This document shows, one piece after another, positions 32,431 to 43,224 of a stretch of 64,000 bases of DNA (position 1 is the stretch's first letter; every line of letters begins with the position of its first letter). The stretch comes from Molanna angustata. Lineage: Eukaryota > Arthropoda > Insecta > Trichoptera > Molannidae. The stretch lies in contig OY754980.1 in assembly GCA_963576475.1 (NCBI GenBank), forward strand, positions 31,744,431 through 31,808,430. The letters are read 5' to 3'. Made by a program: the position numbers and the translations under genes. The notes under the pieces are model-generated. The model made no database searches. It was not told the origin of the DNA and saw only the letters and a list, made by a program, of their open reading frames with translations.

Positions 32431-33021
32431 TGGGGTCGTATTACGAAAGTTATTTAAGAGGACATATAACGCTAAATCTAGTGACTAAAAACATGATATA
32501 TTAAAACCGCCTAATGCACTATGAAGTTACGTGTTAGTAAGGGTAACTATCGCGTGCATCAAAAAAGGTTTATACGTGATTTAAATTATCGGAAACCCAG
32601 AAATTGTTGATTTTTTGCATTTTAAGAACAAACCTTACTTAAAATGAATAATCTTTATCGGTCATTCACTTTGATTTTATGCATTCTTTAAGTACATAAA
32701 AGATTTAATTCTCTACGACACATAATTATGGAGTCATTTAAAAAAAATGATGTAAAAAAGGATATTTTTAATATTTTTTAAGGAAATTAAGACTGAATTT
32801 TGAAATTTTGTGACGAACATTCACTAGATGGTGTTTTATCTAGAAACACACTGTTTAACATATTTGAGGAATTTGATTTGAAATTGGGGTGTTTAGGTTT
32901 ATATGGCCCCTTAAGAATAATGGAAGATAAATTAGGTATTTAAGGTTCCGTCAGCAGTATTCTCGCAGTACGGGCCCTTTTCTTACATTTTTCTCAAATA
33001 ACTCTTGTAATACGACCCTTA
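32431..33021. mobile_element. MITE with about 27-bp terminal inverted repeats
   Basis: Left end GGGTCGTATTACGAAAG, continuing TTATTTAAGA; right end is its inverse, CTTGTAATACGACCC. Length about 590 bp. The bases next to the ends are TTG and TTA, compatible with a decayed 3-bp TWA target duplication of PIF/Harbinger type, but this is not firm. No transposase. Confidence 0.65.
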
Positions 33022-33514
33022 GTGTGTGCACTCTTCATTTTATCTGAATATTTATCTAAAATAAAAAAAATCACAACACTACTATTCCATATATGACGTA
33101 TGTAATGATTATTAGCGTTTCACTAAGAATTTTACTCATGAATCATAGTTTTTTTTTTATTATCTAATACTTTTTCTGTCTTTTCCATCGTTAGCGCAAT
33201 TTGAATACTAATTTGTAACCTATAAGATATGTATTGTTGACTGCGGTAAATAACATATATTTTTTATAGATAGATACAGTTTTTACACTTTGTTAATTGT
33301 CAATTTTATAATTTATTGTAATATCGATGATCCCCGAAGATTATCGGCTGTCTTCGTAAATCGATTAATATGGGTAGATGTGAGCGGTATGGGGAAACAG
33401 TATTCCTTTACTAGGCTCTTTTTGAACGTTGAACAATCACCGTACTTACATAGATTGTTGATTGATTATTCGCGTTATATATTTTATAATACTTAAATAA
33501 AACATGTGTATAAA
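33022..33514. other. Spacer, no recognised feature
   Basis: About 490 bases. The 68-codon frame at 33290-33496 shows no recognisable motif. Confidence 0.4.
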
Positions 33515-34350
33515 TAAATATGGAAAATGTTGAAATTGAGAGACTACAGAACATAAAATACCTAGGATTAACTATACACGAAAAACTGTCGTGGATGCCA
33601 CACGTCAATAATTTGCATAGTAAAATATCAGGAGTTATCGGTGCTCCGAGAAGGAGCAATCTACCTATTGATACAAAAAAGATATATAAAATGCAAATAA
33701 TTCCACATATAACATATGTATAATATTGTAGTTTGGTCACATTGCTCAAAGCTGTTGATTGGGACTACAGGAAGGATGCTAACCATGGCACTTAAAACTA
33801 TATACGGACTACACTGGCGAACACCTACACAAACTGTATATGAAATAGTATCAGAACCCACAATACAACATATTATAAACTATGAAAAAATAATGTACAT
33901 TTATAAAATCAAACATGACTTACTTAAACACAACACACTCCTGGAAACTGTTAGTGACATACATAACTACGACACTAGACAAAGAAACAACCTAAGAAAC
34001 ATTAGCAATAGAACAGACAGACTAAACAAAGGACTATTATCCACCAGCATTAATTTGTATAATCAGCTACCAGATGACATTAAGCACTGCCAAAAACTCC
34101 ATTTTTTCAAAAAAAAGTTAAAACAACACATACTGCATGATAATGCTTTCAAATAGCTTTCCTGAACACCCGGCTAACTGTTTTGGGCTCCACTATGGTT
34201 GAGTTTTTTTTTTTTGTAAACTCATTGTAATGTGTTCACCACATTGTATAACATGTATTAATCTAACAAAATGTTAATATAAACCAAAATGTATGTCAAC
34301 ACTCATACCAACAAACGCTGTCTGTGTTGATTTTTTTTTAATAAATAAAT
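33515..34350 (+). pseudogene. LINE ORF2 C-terminal domain and 3' UTR, one frameshift
   Basis: Frame one (33520-33723) reads ERLQNIKYLGLTIHEKLSW then HVNNLHSKISGVIGA; the frame changes at about 33716 and continues as VVWSHCSKLLIGTTGRM, NYDTRQRNNLRNI and SINLYNQLPDDIKHC up to 34156. This is the thumb and C-terminal region of a CR1/L2-type reverse transcriptase, matching in layout the last 250 residues of the complete ORF2 at 51976. UTR follows and ends with AATAAATAAATAG at about 34341. 5'-truncated, inactive. Confidence 0.75.
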
Positions 34351-35057
34351 AGTGTATTTATAAACCTTATTATCGAAGTATAAATTCTTCTTATTACAAA
34401 AATACACATTTTTTGCTGGATTAAATTAAAAGCATAAAAATGTAATTGATACATTGTTCAGTTTCATTCATATAAAAATAGCTGCAGGGGTAGTTCTATA
34501 AACGTGTGCATTTTTTGAACCATTTGTTTTTATTGCGAGTATTGTACCCTTAGAATAAAAATAAACAGGTGTGACAAATCTAATTTTAATTTGAGATAAG
34601 TACAAAAGAAAAGACCCCCAAATACGTTTCATGCGGTATCTCCCAAGGACATATAACCCTCACTTTTCACACTGGGTTGAGGAACTGAGGGAAATAGGGA
34701 GGTTTGGGGGAAGATAATGAGAAAAATCACATCTTTACTGTTAAACGCTGCAGGAAGATCGCATGTGAAAACCTCAGAACTTCATTGGCCCATGTTAAGA
34801 ATATACGGAAATTCAATTTTATATCTTCATTATTTATCATATAAATATTCTATACCTATTTATAATGTTTGTCGTTTTACATTCTTTATGTTAATTTCCC
34901 TTGACTCGTAAACTCTAAACTAATAAACTGTAAAACGTGTTTGTTTGTGTTGTTTAAAAAATATAATAACTGATATTTATTTATTCATGTATTTGCAACA
35001 TTTAATTATATTTAAAACATATAAACACCAACCTCCATGAATTATGTCGGCCATGTC
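34351..35057. other. AT-rich spacer
   Basis: No recognised gene or repeat. Frame 34717-34911 has no motif. Confidence 0.4.
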
Positions 35058-35298
35058 GGCCTTCGTGGCTCAGTTGGTTAGATATCTGACTGCTGAGCCA
35101 AAGGGCCCGGGTTCGATTTCAGGTGGAGACACAGTTTTTAATTGTGTTTTCAGTCTGGATCTGTGAGACGATTAATATCGTAAGTCTCCAAAATGTGGCA
35201 ACTTGTTATTGGGTGCGTGTTAAATTAATATTTGACATAGTACCTGTTAGTTGCCCGAGAAGCAATATTAAAATAAATAAATGAAATAAATAAATAAA
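35058..35298 (+). mobile_element. tRNA-derived SINE, best copy
   Basis: The head GGCCTTCGTGGCTCAGTTGG with GTTAGATATC and CCCGGGTTCGATTTC has tRNA-like A and B boxes (TGGCTCAGTTGGT and GGTTCGATTTC) at tRNA spacing. The body follows (TTTTCAGTCTGGATCTGTG, AATGTGGCAACTTGTTATTG, AATATTTGACATAGTACC), with an (AAAT)n tail at 35272-35298. Other copies are at 5490, 20145, 22630 and 22795. RNA polymerase III would transcribe it from the boxes; retroposition would depend on a LINE. Confidence 0.85.
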
Positions 35299-35349
35299 TT
35301 ATACCAGTTTTATTAGAAAGCCTTCAAAGTTATTAGTTTTCTTCTTCCT

Positions 35350-35600
35350 TTCTTTTTAGGCCTATTGACCTGTTAAAGATCTATGTCACCTTCCCTCGTG
35401 TGCCGTGGATTGCCAGCTTTCCTTCCATGTCTTGGTAGGACGTCCTGGACTTCTGCTTTCCTGGAGAACATTAGCCCCTGTCTCTTTGACGGTTCTTGAA
35501 TCTGTTATTATCGACACGTGCCCGTTCCAGAACCTTTTTCTCTGTCAATATCTTACGATTTCTTATCTTCACGCAGCCTTTGGATCTCGGTGTAACAAAA
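35350..35600 (-). pseudogene. RTE-type C-terminal fragment
   Basis: Minus frame contains GRPTKTWKESWQSTAHE (about 35460-35405), the same end as GRPPKRWRDSWQSTSQD at 20432. A decayed upstream part reaches 35595. It ends in AGGAAGAAG at about 35345. Confidence 0.6.
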
Positions 35601-35804
35601 TTATTCATTGCTCAATTTTCTTTGAGAATTATATACATTTTTTATTTCATTGTGTTTATAAAAATACATAATTATGATAGGTGCTTACTGATTATACTAT
35701 GTAGTAGATATTATAGAAATTTGAATATTATTTATTTATATTATTTTCCTTCTGAGGATGTTTGCTGTCACTATTGAAAGCGCTAATCATTTATTAAGGT
35801 ACCA

Positions 35805-36440
35805 TTTATTATGATCTTTCACTGTGTACCAATATTATGGTATTACACTGTCTACCAATGTGTTCCAATTTACTTTGATATTTCACTGTATACCAATTTA
35901 TGTTTCGATTTAATTTTGAACTTTCAGTATGCATCTATGTTTTCCTTATTTATTAAAAACTTCCACTATTTACCAATATGTTCCAGTACATTCTGATCTT
36001 TCACTCTCCACCAATGCGTAAAATTTATTATGAACTAACAGTGTGTACGTACAGATGTGTTCTAATTTATTATAACATTTCACTGTCTAACCAATGTGTT
36101 GCAATTTATTATGATCATTCACTATATACTAAATGTGTTCCTATTTATTATGAACTTTCACTATGTACCAATACTTTCCAGTATATATGATCTTTCACCC
36201 TCCACCAATGCGTAAAATTTATAATGAACTAACAGTGTGTACGTACAGATGTGTTCTAATTTATTATAACATTTCACTGTCTAACCAATGTGTTGCAATT
36301 TATTATGATCATTCACTATATACCAATGTGTTCCTATTTATTATGAACGTTCACTATGTACCAATACTTTCCAGTATATACATATGATCTTTCACTCTCC
36401 ACCAATGTGTAAAATTTATTATGAACGTCCACTGTGAACT
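35805..36440 (+). repeat. Minisatellite, about 38-bp unit with a 187-bp higher-order repeat
   Basis: Basic words are TTCACTATGTACCAATGTGT and TTATTATGAAC. A compound block of about 187 bp starting at about 35998 (CTTTCACTCTCCACCAATGC) is repeated at about 36191 and partly at 36388, with few changes, while simple units to the left are more diverged. Open frames here are a by-product. Confidence 0.85.
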
Positions 36441-36954
36441 ATGAAATTATCGTTGAAATGTTCATTTGTCATCCTTCATTCATTCTTCCGTTATACATAA
36501 TTATGATGATATAAAAATGTACATATAGCAGTGTTGTCTTGAAGGATTCACATAACGGCACAAGGAAAATGAAATGAGAGAAAGGGTTATCTGTAACGAC
36601 ACCGTTAATCCATTACGACCAAGCGTGAATGGGGGATAACGGATCGTTAAGAGATATTTCGTTATTTCGCCACAGTAGCGGCGTTAGGATCCGTTAAGAA
36701 CCAGGGCCGCATCCACCGTATGTTCAAATGGTGCTTTTGCAACAGTCGCAACTATGAGGAAAAAATCTGAATTAAAAAAATAAAGATTTTGAAAAACAAA
36801 ACATTTATTTATTTATTCTATTAAATTGATAGACAAAAATAAGAGAAAACGTTTTTTTATTAATTTTAATCTAACCGCCTCGTATGGGCCTTTTCAAATA
36901 AAAAAAAATATATAAAAAAATACCATTCGTGCTAATACATAATTTATCAAAATG
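36441..36954. other. Spacer with a moderately GC-rich patch
   Basis: The patch 36580-36720 has repeated ACCGTTA/CGTTAA words (CGTTAATCC, ATCGTTAAGAG, CCGTTAAGAACC). No gene is recognised. Confidence 0.35.
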
Positions 36955-36964
36955 CCAAAAATAC

Positions 36965-37237
36965 GGGGAAGGCGCTTAGGGACAGAATTCGCAATGACGT
37001 CATTAGGCGGACCTGTGAGACCGAGGACACCATACGATGGAGTAGAGCTAGGAGAAGATTCTGGATGGACCATGTCAACAGGATGGACGCATCTAGAATC
37101 CCATCCATAGCGGCAAAGGACAATCCACCAGGGCATCGCCTCCCCGGAAGAGGTGGAGGGATAGCTGGACCTCAGCTTCACAGGAATAGCTTTCTCGAAA
37201 AAATAGATCTACGATCTAAAATAAGAAGAAGAAGAAG
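36965..37237 (+). pseudogene. RTE family B 3' fragment with 10-bp target duplication
   Basis: Frame reads LRDRIRNDVIRRTC, EDTIRWSRARRRFWMDHVNR and MDASRIPSIAAKDNPPG, then shifts frame before the GRP stretch. It ends in (GAA)4. CCAAAAATAC is duplicated exactly at 36955-36964 and 37238-37247, so both ends are defined; the insert is 273 bp. Confidence 0.85.
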
Positions 37238-37249
37238 CCAAAAATACTT

Positions 37250-37800
37250 AATACAATTTTTTTTTTCAAAAAATGGAAACACAAGTTTTATTAAAATAGT
37301 TTCGTCGTTTTTCAATTTAAGAAGTGAAATACCGGCTTAGAATATTGCTTTCACACTTTTATATTGCTGCTAAGTGGGAAAAAAGCGTGTGTTTTGTGTT
37401 AACTTTTAAGTGGTAATCCACACCCGCACACCTGTCGCTCGTATGAACAAAGATACCTATAGTATATAATTAATGTATTTTTATAATGCATGCTTCATTC
37501 GAACAATTAGCTTCGCATTGTACTTGTGATATATTGATGTTGCGCCTTGTATCAGGCAATATGTATAGCGGGTTTACGAGATTGTACGAATAGGGAATGT
37601 CTGTGGTTTGTTGGGGGCTTTTTTCTACAATAGTGCTCAAACGTTGTGGTTCAATTTATAAACTAATTTATAATAAAATGTGTAATTGTTAAACGCGTGT
37701 TAATTTAATATATCTGTGTACTAAAACTACTAGAAAACACAGTACTATATTGGGAAAAATCGGTTACCTAGTTAACATTCATAACGTGTATTTATTATTA
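37250..37800. other. Spacer, no recognised feature
   Basis: No gene or repeat recognised in about 550 bases. Confidence 0.4.
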
Positions 37801-37825
37801 GGTCCGGCTCTGTTCCGGCCTATTG

Positions 37826-37882
37826 GGGAGGGGGGTTCAAACTAGGGTCGGGGGCTGGAATTCAAGAACGGGGGGCATGGGG
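37826..37882 (+). other. G-rich tract with quadruplex potential
   Basis: Six runs of three to six G bases (GGGG, GGGGGG, GGG, GGGGG, GGGGGG, GGGG) occur within about 57 bases, separated by short loops, in otherwise AT-rich DNA. Confidence 0.75.
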
Positions 37883-38170
37883 TTCGATTAACGTTATCGC
37901 GAATCCTTTTTATTGAACCCACGAGGAATCCTGAAGCTAATACGTCTTCCTCTTTCTCTTCTTTATGGGGTTGTTTTAAGAGGCAATGATTCACATAAAT
38001 GTATTACCGACCTATAACAAATACATAAGATCCAGTTGAATATATTTATAAATTATTCATATTTCAGTATCATCCGCAAACCACTAAATTCCTTTCAACT
38101 ATTATAATACTTAGAGGTTAACTGGAGATACTTTAAATTCATGACTATGTTTTTTTTTCTTTTTGCAGAG
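37883..38170. other. Spacer
   Basis: No recognised feature. Confidence 0.4.
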
Positions 38171-38354
38171 AATCAATCGCCATTTTTATTGACAAACTTT
38201 TTAACATCTCGATAGAGACGAAGTTGGGATATTATAGGAGAACCAGGAACTCAAGGCACCTACAGGGCTTACGACCTATCATCGGCTGGCTTACGTGATC
38301 ATTTTATGCGCTTGCTCAACGTTCACCAATTATACCTTCTTATTGAGTTCCCTT

Positions 38355-38856
38355 CTTCTTCTTCTTCGCCCTAGCCTTTATCCCATTTACTTGGGGTCGG
38401 CTCTCCTTATGTTATTTCGCCAAACTCGCCTGTCCTGTGATAGATCAGGATTCAGCTCCCTCTCTCGCAGATGCTTTTTGATGCTCGACAGCCATGTGGC
38501 TGGTGGTCAGCCTGGTTTTCTCGCTGGAGTCTCGATGTCCAAGGCTTTATTTATCATATTGTCCGTCGGTCGTCTCAGAATGTGGCCATACCATCTCAGC
38601 CTTTTCTCGACTATTTTTTCGTCTATTGGGGCCACTTTGAAACTACCGCGGACGTGGACATTCCTCACTTTGTCAAACTTTGTCAGACCCACAGTCCACC
38701 TTAGCATCCTCATTTCCGCCGCGTGTATCTCTTTTTGGTGTTTCTGCTTTAGTGCCCAGCATTCCGAGCCATACGTCATTGCGGGTCTAACCACCGTCTT
38801 GTACACTTGTCCCTTGACTCTCACTGGCATTCTCTTGTCACATTAGTTCTTGCATT
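38355..38856 (-). pseudogene. RTE-type 3' fragment with 9-bp target duplication
   Basis: Minus frame (38830-38507) reads MPVRVKGQVYKTVVRPAMTY, GSECWALKQKHQKEIHAAEM, RMLRWTVGLTKFDKVRNVHV and RLRWYGHILRRPTDN, homologous to 1535-1852 but longer. The final part to 38355 ends in (GAA)n. AGTTCCCTT is duplicated at 38346-38354 and 38857-38865. A clean 5'-truncated insertion into family F copy 2. Confidence 0.88.
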
Positions 38857-39060
38857 AGTTCCCTTATCCATGAAATTTTTAATAGTTCTATATATTTGAA
38901 TAATATGTAACAAATCACCCGAAAATAAGATATTATTACTATTGCCATCTATGAAGTAACAAAGAAACCTTTTTGTAACGCCATGTATTGAGAAATTGGT
39001 TTATACGTAATTGGTAAACAAACCAAAAATGAAATAATATTTCTGGCGCAGTTCAGACCC

Positions 39061-39204
39061 CCTAGACAACGTGTCATTTAGCTCAAGAAAAGATAACTCA
39101 ATATATGTAAGTGACAGTTGTCACGTGACTGGCAACTGTCACTTCCATACATTGAGTTATCTTTTCTTGTTTCTTTTCTTGAGCTAAATGACACGTTGTC
39201 TAGG
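39061..39204. mobile_element. Foldback MITE family D, copy 2
   Basis: Termini CCTAGACAAC and GTTGTCTAGG; arms GTGTCATTTAGCTCAAGAAA and inverse; loop with TTGTCACGTGAC. It shares the ends and the CACGTG-containing loop with copy 1 at 29007, but the inner arms differ. Confidence 0.8.
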
Positions 39205-39585
39205 AGGGCAGGGGTGAAATCTGTGCGAGACACCGTCACCTCATTTATAAAGACTGTTGCTTTCTTTATTCGTATCGATTGATATGTAAAAAAAAGTTTA
39301 CCAATAAAATTATCATTTAACTCCAGACAGGGAAAAATCCAATGTTTGCGTATATGCAATTAAAAAAATATTCGAATCGATCGCCAAATTACTTGCTGAC
39401 TTTTTCCAACTCACTGTGAAAAAACTCATCAATAAGACTTTTTGATGACAGATGACATATCAAAAATTAAGTAATATATATTCTTTTGGGAAAAAATATG
39501 AAAATAATAATTACTATCCATAGAATTTTATCTGGATATGTGTTAAAGTTTGAGTCCTTTACGAAACTAATATAGAATCTGTAGT

Positions 39586-39995
39586 ATGAATAAGGTGTAC
39601 CTATATATTTTTATGAATAAGGTGTACCTATATATTTTTATGAATAAGGTGTACCTATATATTTTTTATGAATAAGGTGTACCTATATATTTTTATGAAT
39701 AAGGTGTACCTATATATTTTTATGAATAAGGTGTACCTATATATTTTTATGAATAAGGTGTACCTATATATTTTTATGAATTAGGTGTACCTATATATTT
39801 TTATGAATAAGGTGTACCTATATATTTTTATGAATAAGGTGTACCTATATATTTTTATGAATAAGGTGTACCTATATATTTTTATGAATGAGGTTTACCT
39901 ATATATTTTTATGAATAAGGTGTACCTATATATTTTCATGAATAAGGTGTACCTATATATTTTTATGAATAAGGTGTACCTATATATTTTTTTTT
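39586..39995 (+). repeat. 27-bp minisatellite, about 15 copies
   Basis: Unit ATGAATAAGGTGTACC plus TATATATTTTT, 27 bp, very uniform. As 27 is a multiple of three, the units form an open frame repeating MNKVYLYIF. There is no upstream gene context, so coding is unlikely. Confidence 0.95.
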
Positions 39996-40479
39996 GTTAT
40001 GTACCTATATATTTTTGTGTTGACAACTTATCCTGGCCAATCATCTGGCTAAGCTTCTTTATTTTTAATTAAATTATGTAATACATAATTATCTTCTTCT
40101 TCTTCTTGTGGCGCTCCTTACGGAGGTTGGCGACCATCTTGCGCCAATATAATTCGCATCCGGAATACCAAACCACTATCTGATATTTTTAAGCCACAAT
40201 GTTCTCTTACGCCCTATACACAGTATTCCCTGTATCTTTCCCTCGTTGTGGAGGAAAAGATACAAGGAAAGGACAGTTGTAGAAGGACATATTAATCACC
40301 ATGGAATATGTGACCAATATAATGCGTCTTCACTGAAAAAAATATTATGACAACCGAACTGGCTACCTGCGTTTTAGCCTATTTATGACTTTACCATTTG
40401 GCTGTGTGCACAAAATATTCAATTGCTCAAAATTAAATGTTTTGTAGTCACTATAGTTCGGTTATCGAGACCTATAGAA
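39996..40479. other. Spacer with a short RTE-like tail
   Basis: (TTC)n and GTGGCGCTCCTTACGGAGG at 40092-40125 resemble an inverted RTE 3' end. Nothing else is recognised. Confidence 0.35.
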
Positions 40480-40615
40480 CATCGAGAGGAATTTGGAATA
40501 ATACAGGAGAACCGGGAAATCAAGGAACCTACAAGGCTTACGACAGTTCGTAAGCCGTCATTGGCTGGTTTACGTGATCACTTTATGCGCTTGCGCAATG
40601 TTCAACAATTATTAA
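40480..40615 (+). mobile_element. Snap-back repeat family F, copy 3 (fragment)
   Basis: GGAGAACCGGGAAATCAAGG, AAGGCTTACGAC and TTTACGTGATCACTTTATGC are the family words in order. Truncated on both sides. Confidence 0.7.
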
Positions 40616-41630
40616 AATTGGATTGAATGCTAATTACATTTTTTTATTTATTTTTTTCACACATTAGGAAATTTCACTGCCTCGCTAGACATAGTCTGTT
40701 CTGAGGCAGTACCAGTTAAAAATTGCTATGGCTACTCTGCGATCATAAGATCAAAAAATCCAAGAGTACCGAGGCAGATTCTTCTCTGCCAATCTGTATA
40801 GTACAGGTAATTACTATATTTATTAATTGAGGCCGAAGATACCCAACGAAAATAATAATCAAAAGATCTATTTGTTTATTTTCCTTCGGCCATATATTAT
40901 AAAATACGGCAGTAAAAATCAAAATGAAATATACATTACAATCAGTGTGGGAGTAACATCGCTGTAGGTCTGTCTATTGATACAAAATCACCCAACATCT
41001 CTGATATCACTAACTAGATCTTATTTACTGAATGATGGCCCATAACTATGTAATGTTTCTGGTTCTCGAAAATTGAGTAGTCAAACGATTTCCTAAAAAT
41101 CGTCAAAGACACAAGACATTTTAACGAATAAATACCAGAGTTTACGAGACACGAATAAAGACATTGGTTAAATGTTGGCTTATTTCAAAACAAAAATATT
41201 TTTTAGCTATAAAACTTTAGTAACTATAGGTTTATAGTCATACATATATAATGTTTACCAGTAATGCTTTTATTCGTTAATAAAACTTCTAATAAACCTT
41301 TATTTATTATATATATAATACGGTTTTTTATGTTGATATTTTTGAAGTAAAATTCGTAGTTTATTTTAACAACATATTTTGATTCGTCTAAATTTATCCG
41401 TCTGAATTTTAGTATATGAGAAATGTCAAAAAATTGACTGCATTTATACGGGACTCATTACGTCACACCGCGTAGATAAAATCGTTTTTTCCACGGTCGC
41501 CCGCTGATGTAGACGTCTTCGTACTCTGAAACGAATCAGAATAAGACATATTATTAGTGTAATTTACTAACTGAAAATTCGTTTCTTAACTTGTCATATA
41601 AAATAACACATTTGCAGTTAAAACGATATA
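40616..41630. other. Spacer, no recognised feature
   Basis: About 1 kb. A minus-strand stretch at 40840-40660 faintly resembles a LINE RNase H tail (RRVAIAIFNWYCLRT) but is too weak to call. Confidence 0.35.
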
Positions 41631-42125
41631 TCATCATCATCATTGGCTCTACAGCCCTGTGTGGGCCCTGGCCTCCTCCAGAATCCTTCTCCAGCCGTCC
41701 CTGCCCTCCACCGCTCTCTTCCAGTTTGCTTTTCCGATCGCTCTTATGTCTTCTTCTGTATCGTCCAGCCATCTTAGCTTGGGCCTGCCTATACTTCTTC
41801 TGCCCTCTGGATTGGTATTAAGAACCTTTTTGGGGACACGATCATCATTCATCCGGCTGAAGTGTCCCAACCACTGCAGTCTACGTACTTTTATGACTTG
41901 TACAATGTTGGGTTCGTTATATAATGCCTGTAGTTCATGACTTTATCGCATCCTCCATAGTCCATTTTCATTTACTGGGCCGAAAATCTTTCTCAGGATT
42001 TTCCTTTCAAATATCAAGAGGCTATTTTTGTCTCTTTTTGTTAAGACCCAGCATTCAGCTCAATACACTACGACAGGTCTGAGAAGAGATTTATAAATTA
42101 GGATGTTTGTTTTCCTTGTTAGCAT
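41631..42125 (-). pseudogene. RTE-type C-terminal domain, well preserved
   Basis: Minus strand from 42125 reads RSKMLTRKTNILIYKSLLRP, ECWVLTKRDKNSLLIFERKI, LRKIFGPVNENGLWR, VRRLQWLGHFSRMNDDRVPK, GRRSIGRPKLRWLDDTEEDI and WRRILEEARAHTGL, then a stop and an (ATG)n tail at 41633-41644. One or two stops interrupt the upstream part. This is the classical insect RTE tail; the reverse-transcriptase core is missing. Confidence 0.85.
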
Positions 42126-42175
42126 TTTGGACCTAATATGCTCTATTGCTTTATTAGTTTAAAATGATTATAATT

Positions 42176-42640
42176 TTTTAACAGATTTTTAATTATCTCA
42201 ATAGAGACGAAGTTGGAATATTTATTGTAGGAGAACCGGGAAACCAATTCTCTCAATAGATGGCGTTCCAACAAAATAAATAAAAATAATAAGATTGTTG
42301 TTCATAATTTCACCCATAGATGGCTTTAGTAAAAATTCCTTATTTTCAAGCGAAAAGAATTTCAGTATTACAATATATAGAACTTTCAAAATTGAATTGA
42401 TAGGGATCTCATTAAAAGGCATAATTGGTGAACGTTGCGCAAGCGCATAAAGTGATCACGTAAACCAGCCGATGACAGGTCGTAAGCCCTGTAGGTGCCT
42501 TGATTTCCCGGTTCTCCTACAATAAATATTCCAACTTCGTCTCTATTGAGATAATTAAAAATCTGTTAAAAAATATCTTTGACTCCCGACAGGGAAAAAA
42601 ATCCAGTGTTTGCGCATATGCAATAATAAAAAAATATTCG
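42176..42640 (+). mobile_element. Snap-back repeat family F, copy 4, with perfect 70-bp inverted arms
   Basis: Arms 42174-42243 and 42504-42573 are exact inverted copies of each other over 70 bases, separated by 260 bases. The element continues past the right arm through GACTCCCGACAGGG and a (T)GCGCATATGCAATAA stretch to AAATATTCG. ATGATTATAATT occurs on both sides (42164-42175 and 42641-42652), an exact 12-bp duplication. No coding potential. Confidence 0.75.
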
Positions 42641-42652
42641 ATGATTATAATT

Positions 42653-43224
42653 GTTAAATATTTTTGTTTGAACATATTATGTACCTACAAAATATGTCCT
42701 AACTACAAACTACAACTTCTTCTCTTTATGTTTTATTTTTTTGTCAAACAATATATTTTAAATACTCTGATTTTACATGTTATTTTTATGGAAGTGTATT
42801 ATTATATATATTTTTCATATTATTATTATTGTTTTTTATGTTTATTGTTGATCATTTAGTTGATGTTTATGGTTTAATTGTTTTGATGTGTGCGTATATA
42901 TGTATGTGTATTTATGTATGTGTAGGTATATATGCATATGTGCATGTATATTATTGTATTGTCTGAATAGCCTCACCTTAGGACAGGCGTAGCAGTTTAG
43001 GTGAGGTTATGATGAATAAAAAAGAGAGAGTAGGAAGTTACTATGTATTATGTTTTGTTGACTTTTTAGTTTCTTTTCTTTCTTCTTTTAACTTGCATTA
43101 TTACTGTTTAAATAAATGAGTAAATAAATAAATAAATATTGTTTTTGATGTTCCAATAACCACAATATTAAAATGTGATTGAGATTTCATACAAAATGTG
43201 GTTCTCAAATGGATTCCCAGTCTT
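42653..43224. other. AT-rich spacer
   Basis: Includes short TATG/TGTA-rich stretches at 42895-42960 and an (AAAT)n tail-like run at 43112-43137. No gene is recognised; frame 42500-42859 is AT-driven. Confidence 0.4.

Larger units (their letters stand above)
38183..39374 (+). mobile_element. Snap-back repeat family F, copy 2, with two nested insertions
   Basis: Starts in a T-rich stretch leading to ACATCTCGATAGAGACGAAG, carries the GCACCTACAGGGCTTACGAC block and ends in AAAAATATTCG. AATCAATCGCCA (38171-38182) and AATCGATCGCCA (39375-39386) are an 11-of-12 target duplication. It contains an RTE fragment with its own duplication (38355-38856) and a MITE of family D (39061-39204). Confidence 0.65.

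Noticed and set aside
35058..35130. A tRNA gene
   Set aside because: A and B boxes are present but the cloverleaf is imperfect and the sequence continues into a body shared with four other copies plus an A-rich tail, so it is a SINE.
35811..36387. Three plus-strand frames of 61-74 codons with related sequences
   Set aside because: They are the minisatellite read through; relatedness comes from the DNA repeat.
38295..38846. 183-codon plus-strand frame
   Set aside because: Antisense to the minus-strand RTE fragment with a defined target duplication.
40660..40840. A possible LINE RNase H tail on the minus strand
   Set aside because: Only one short LRT-type match amid stops; too weak to call.
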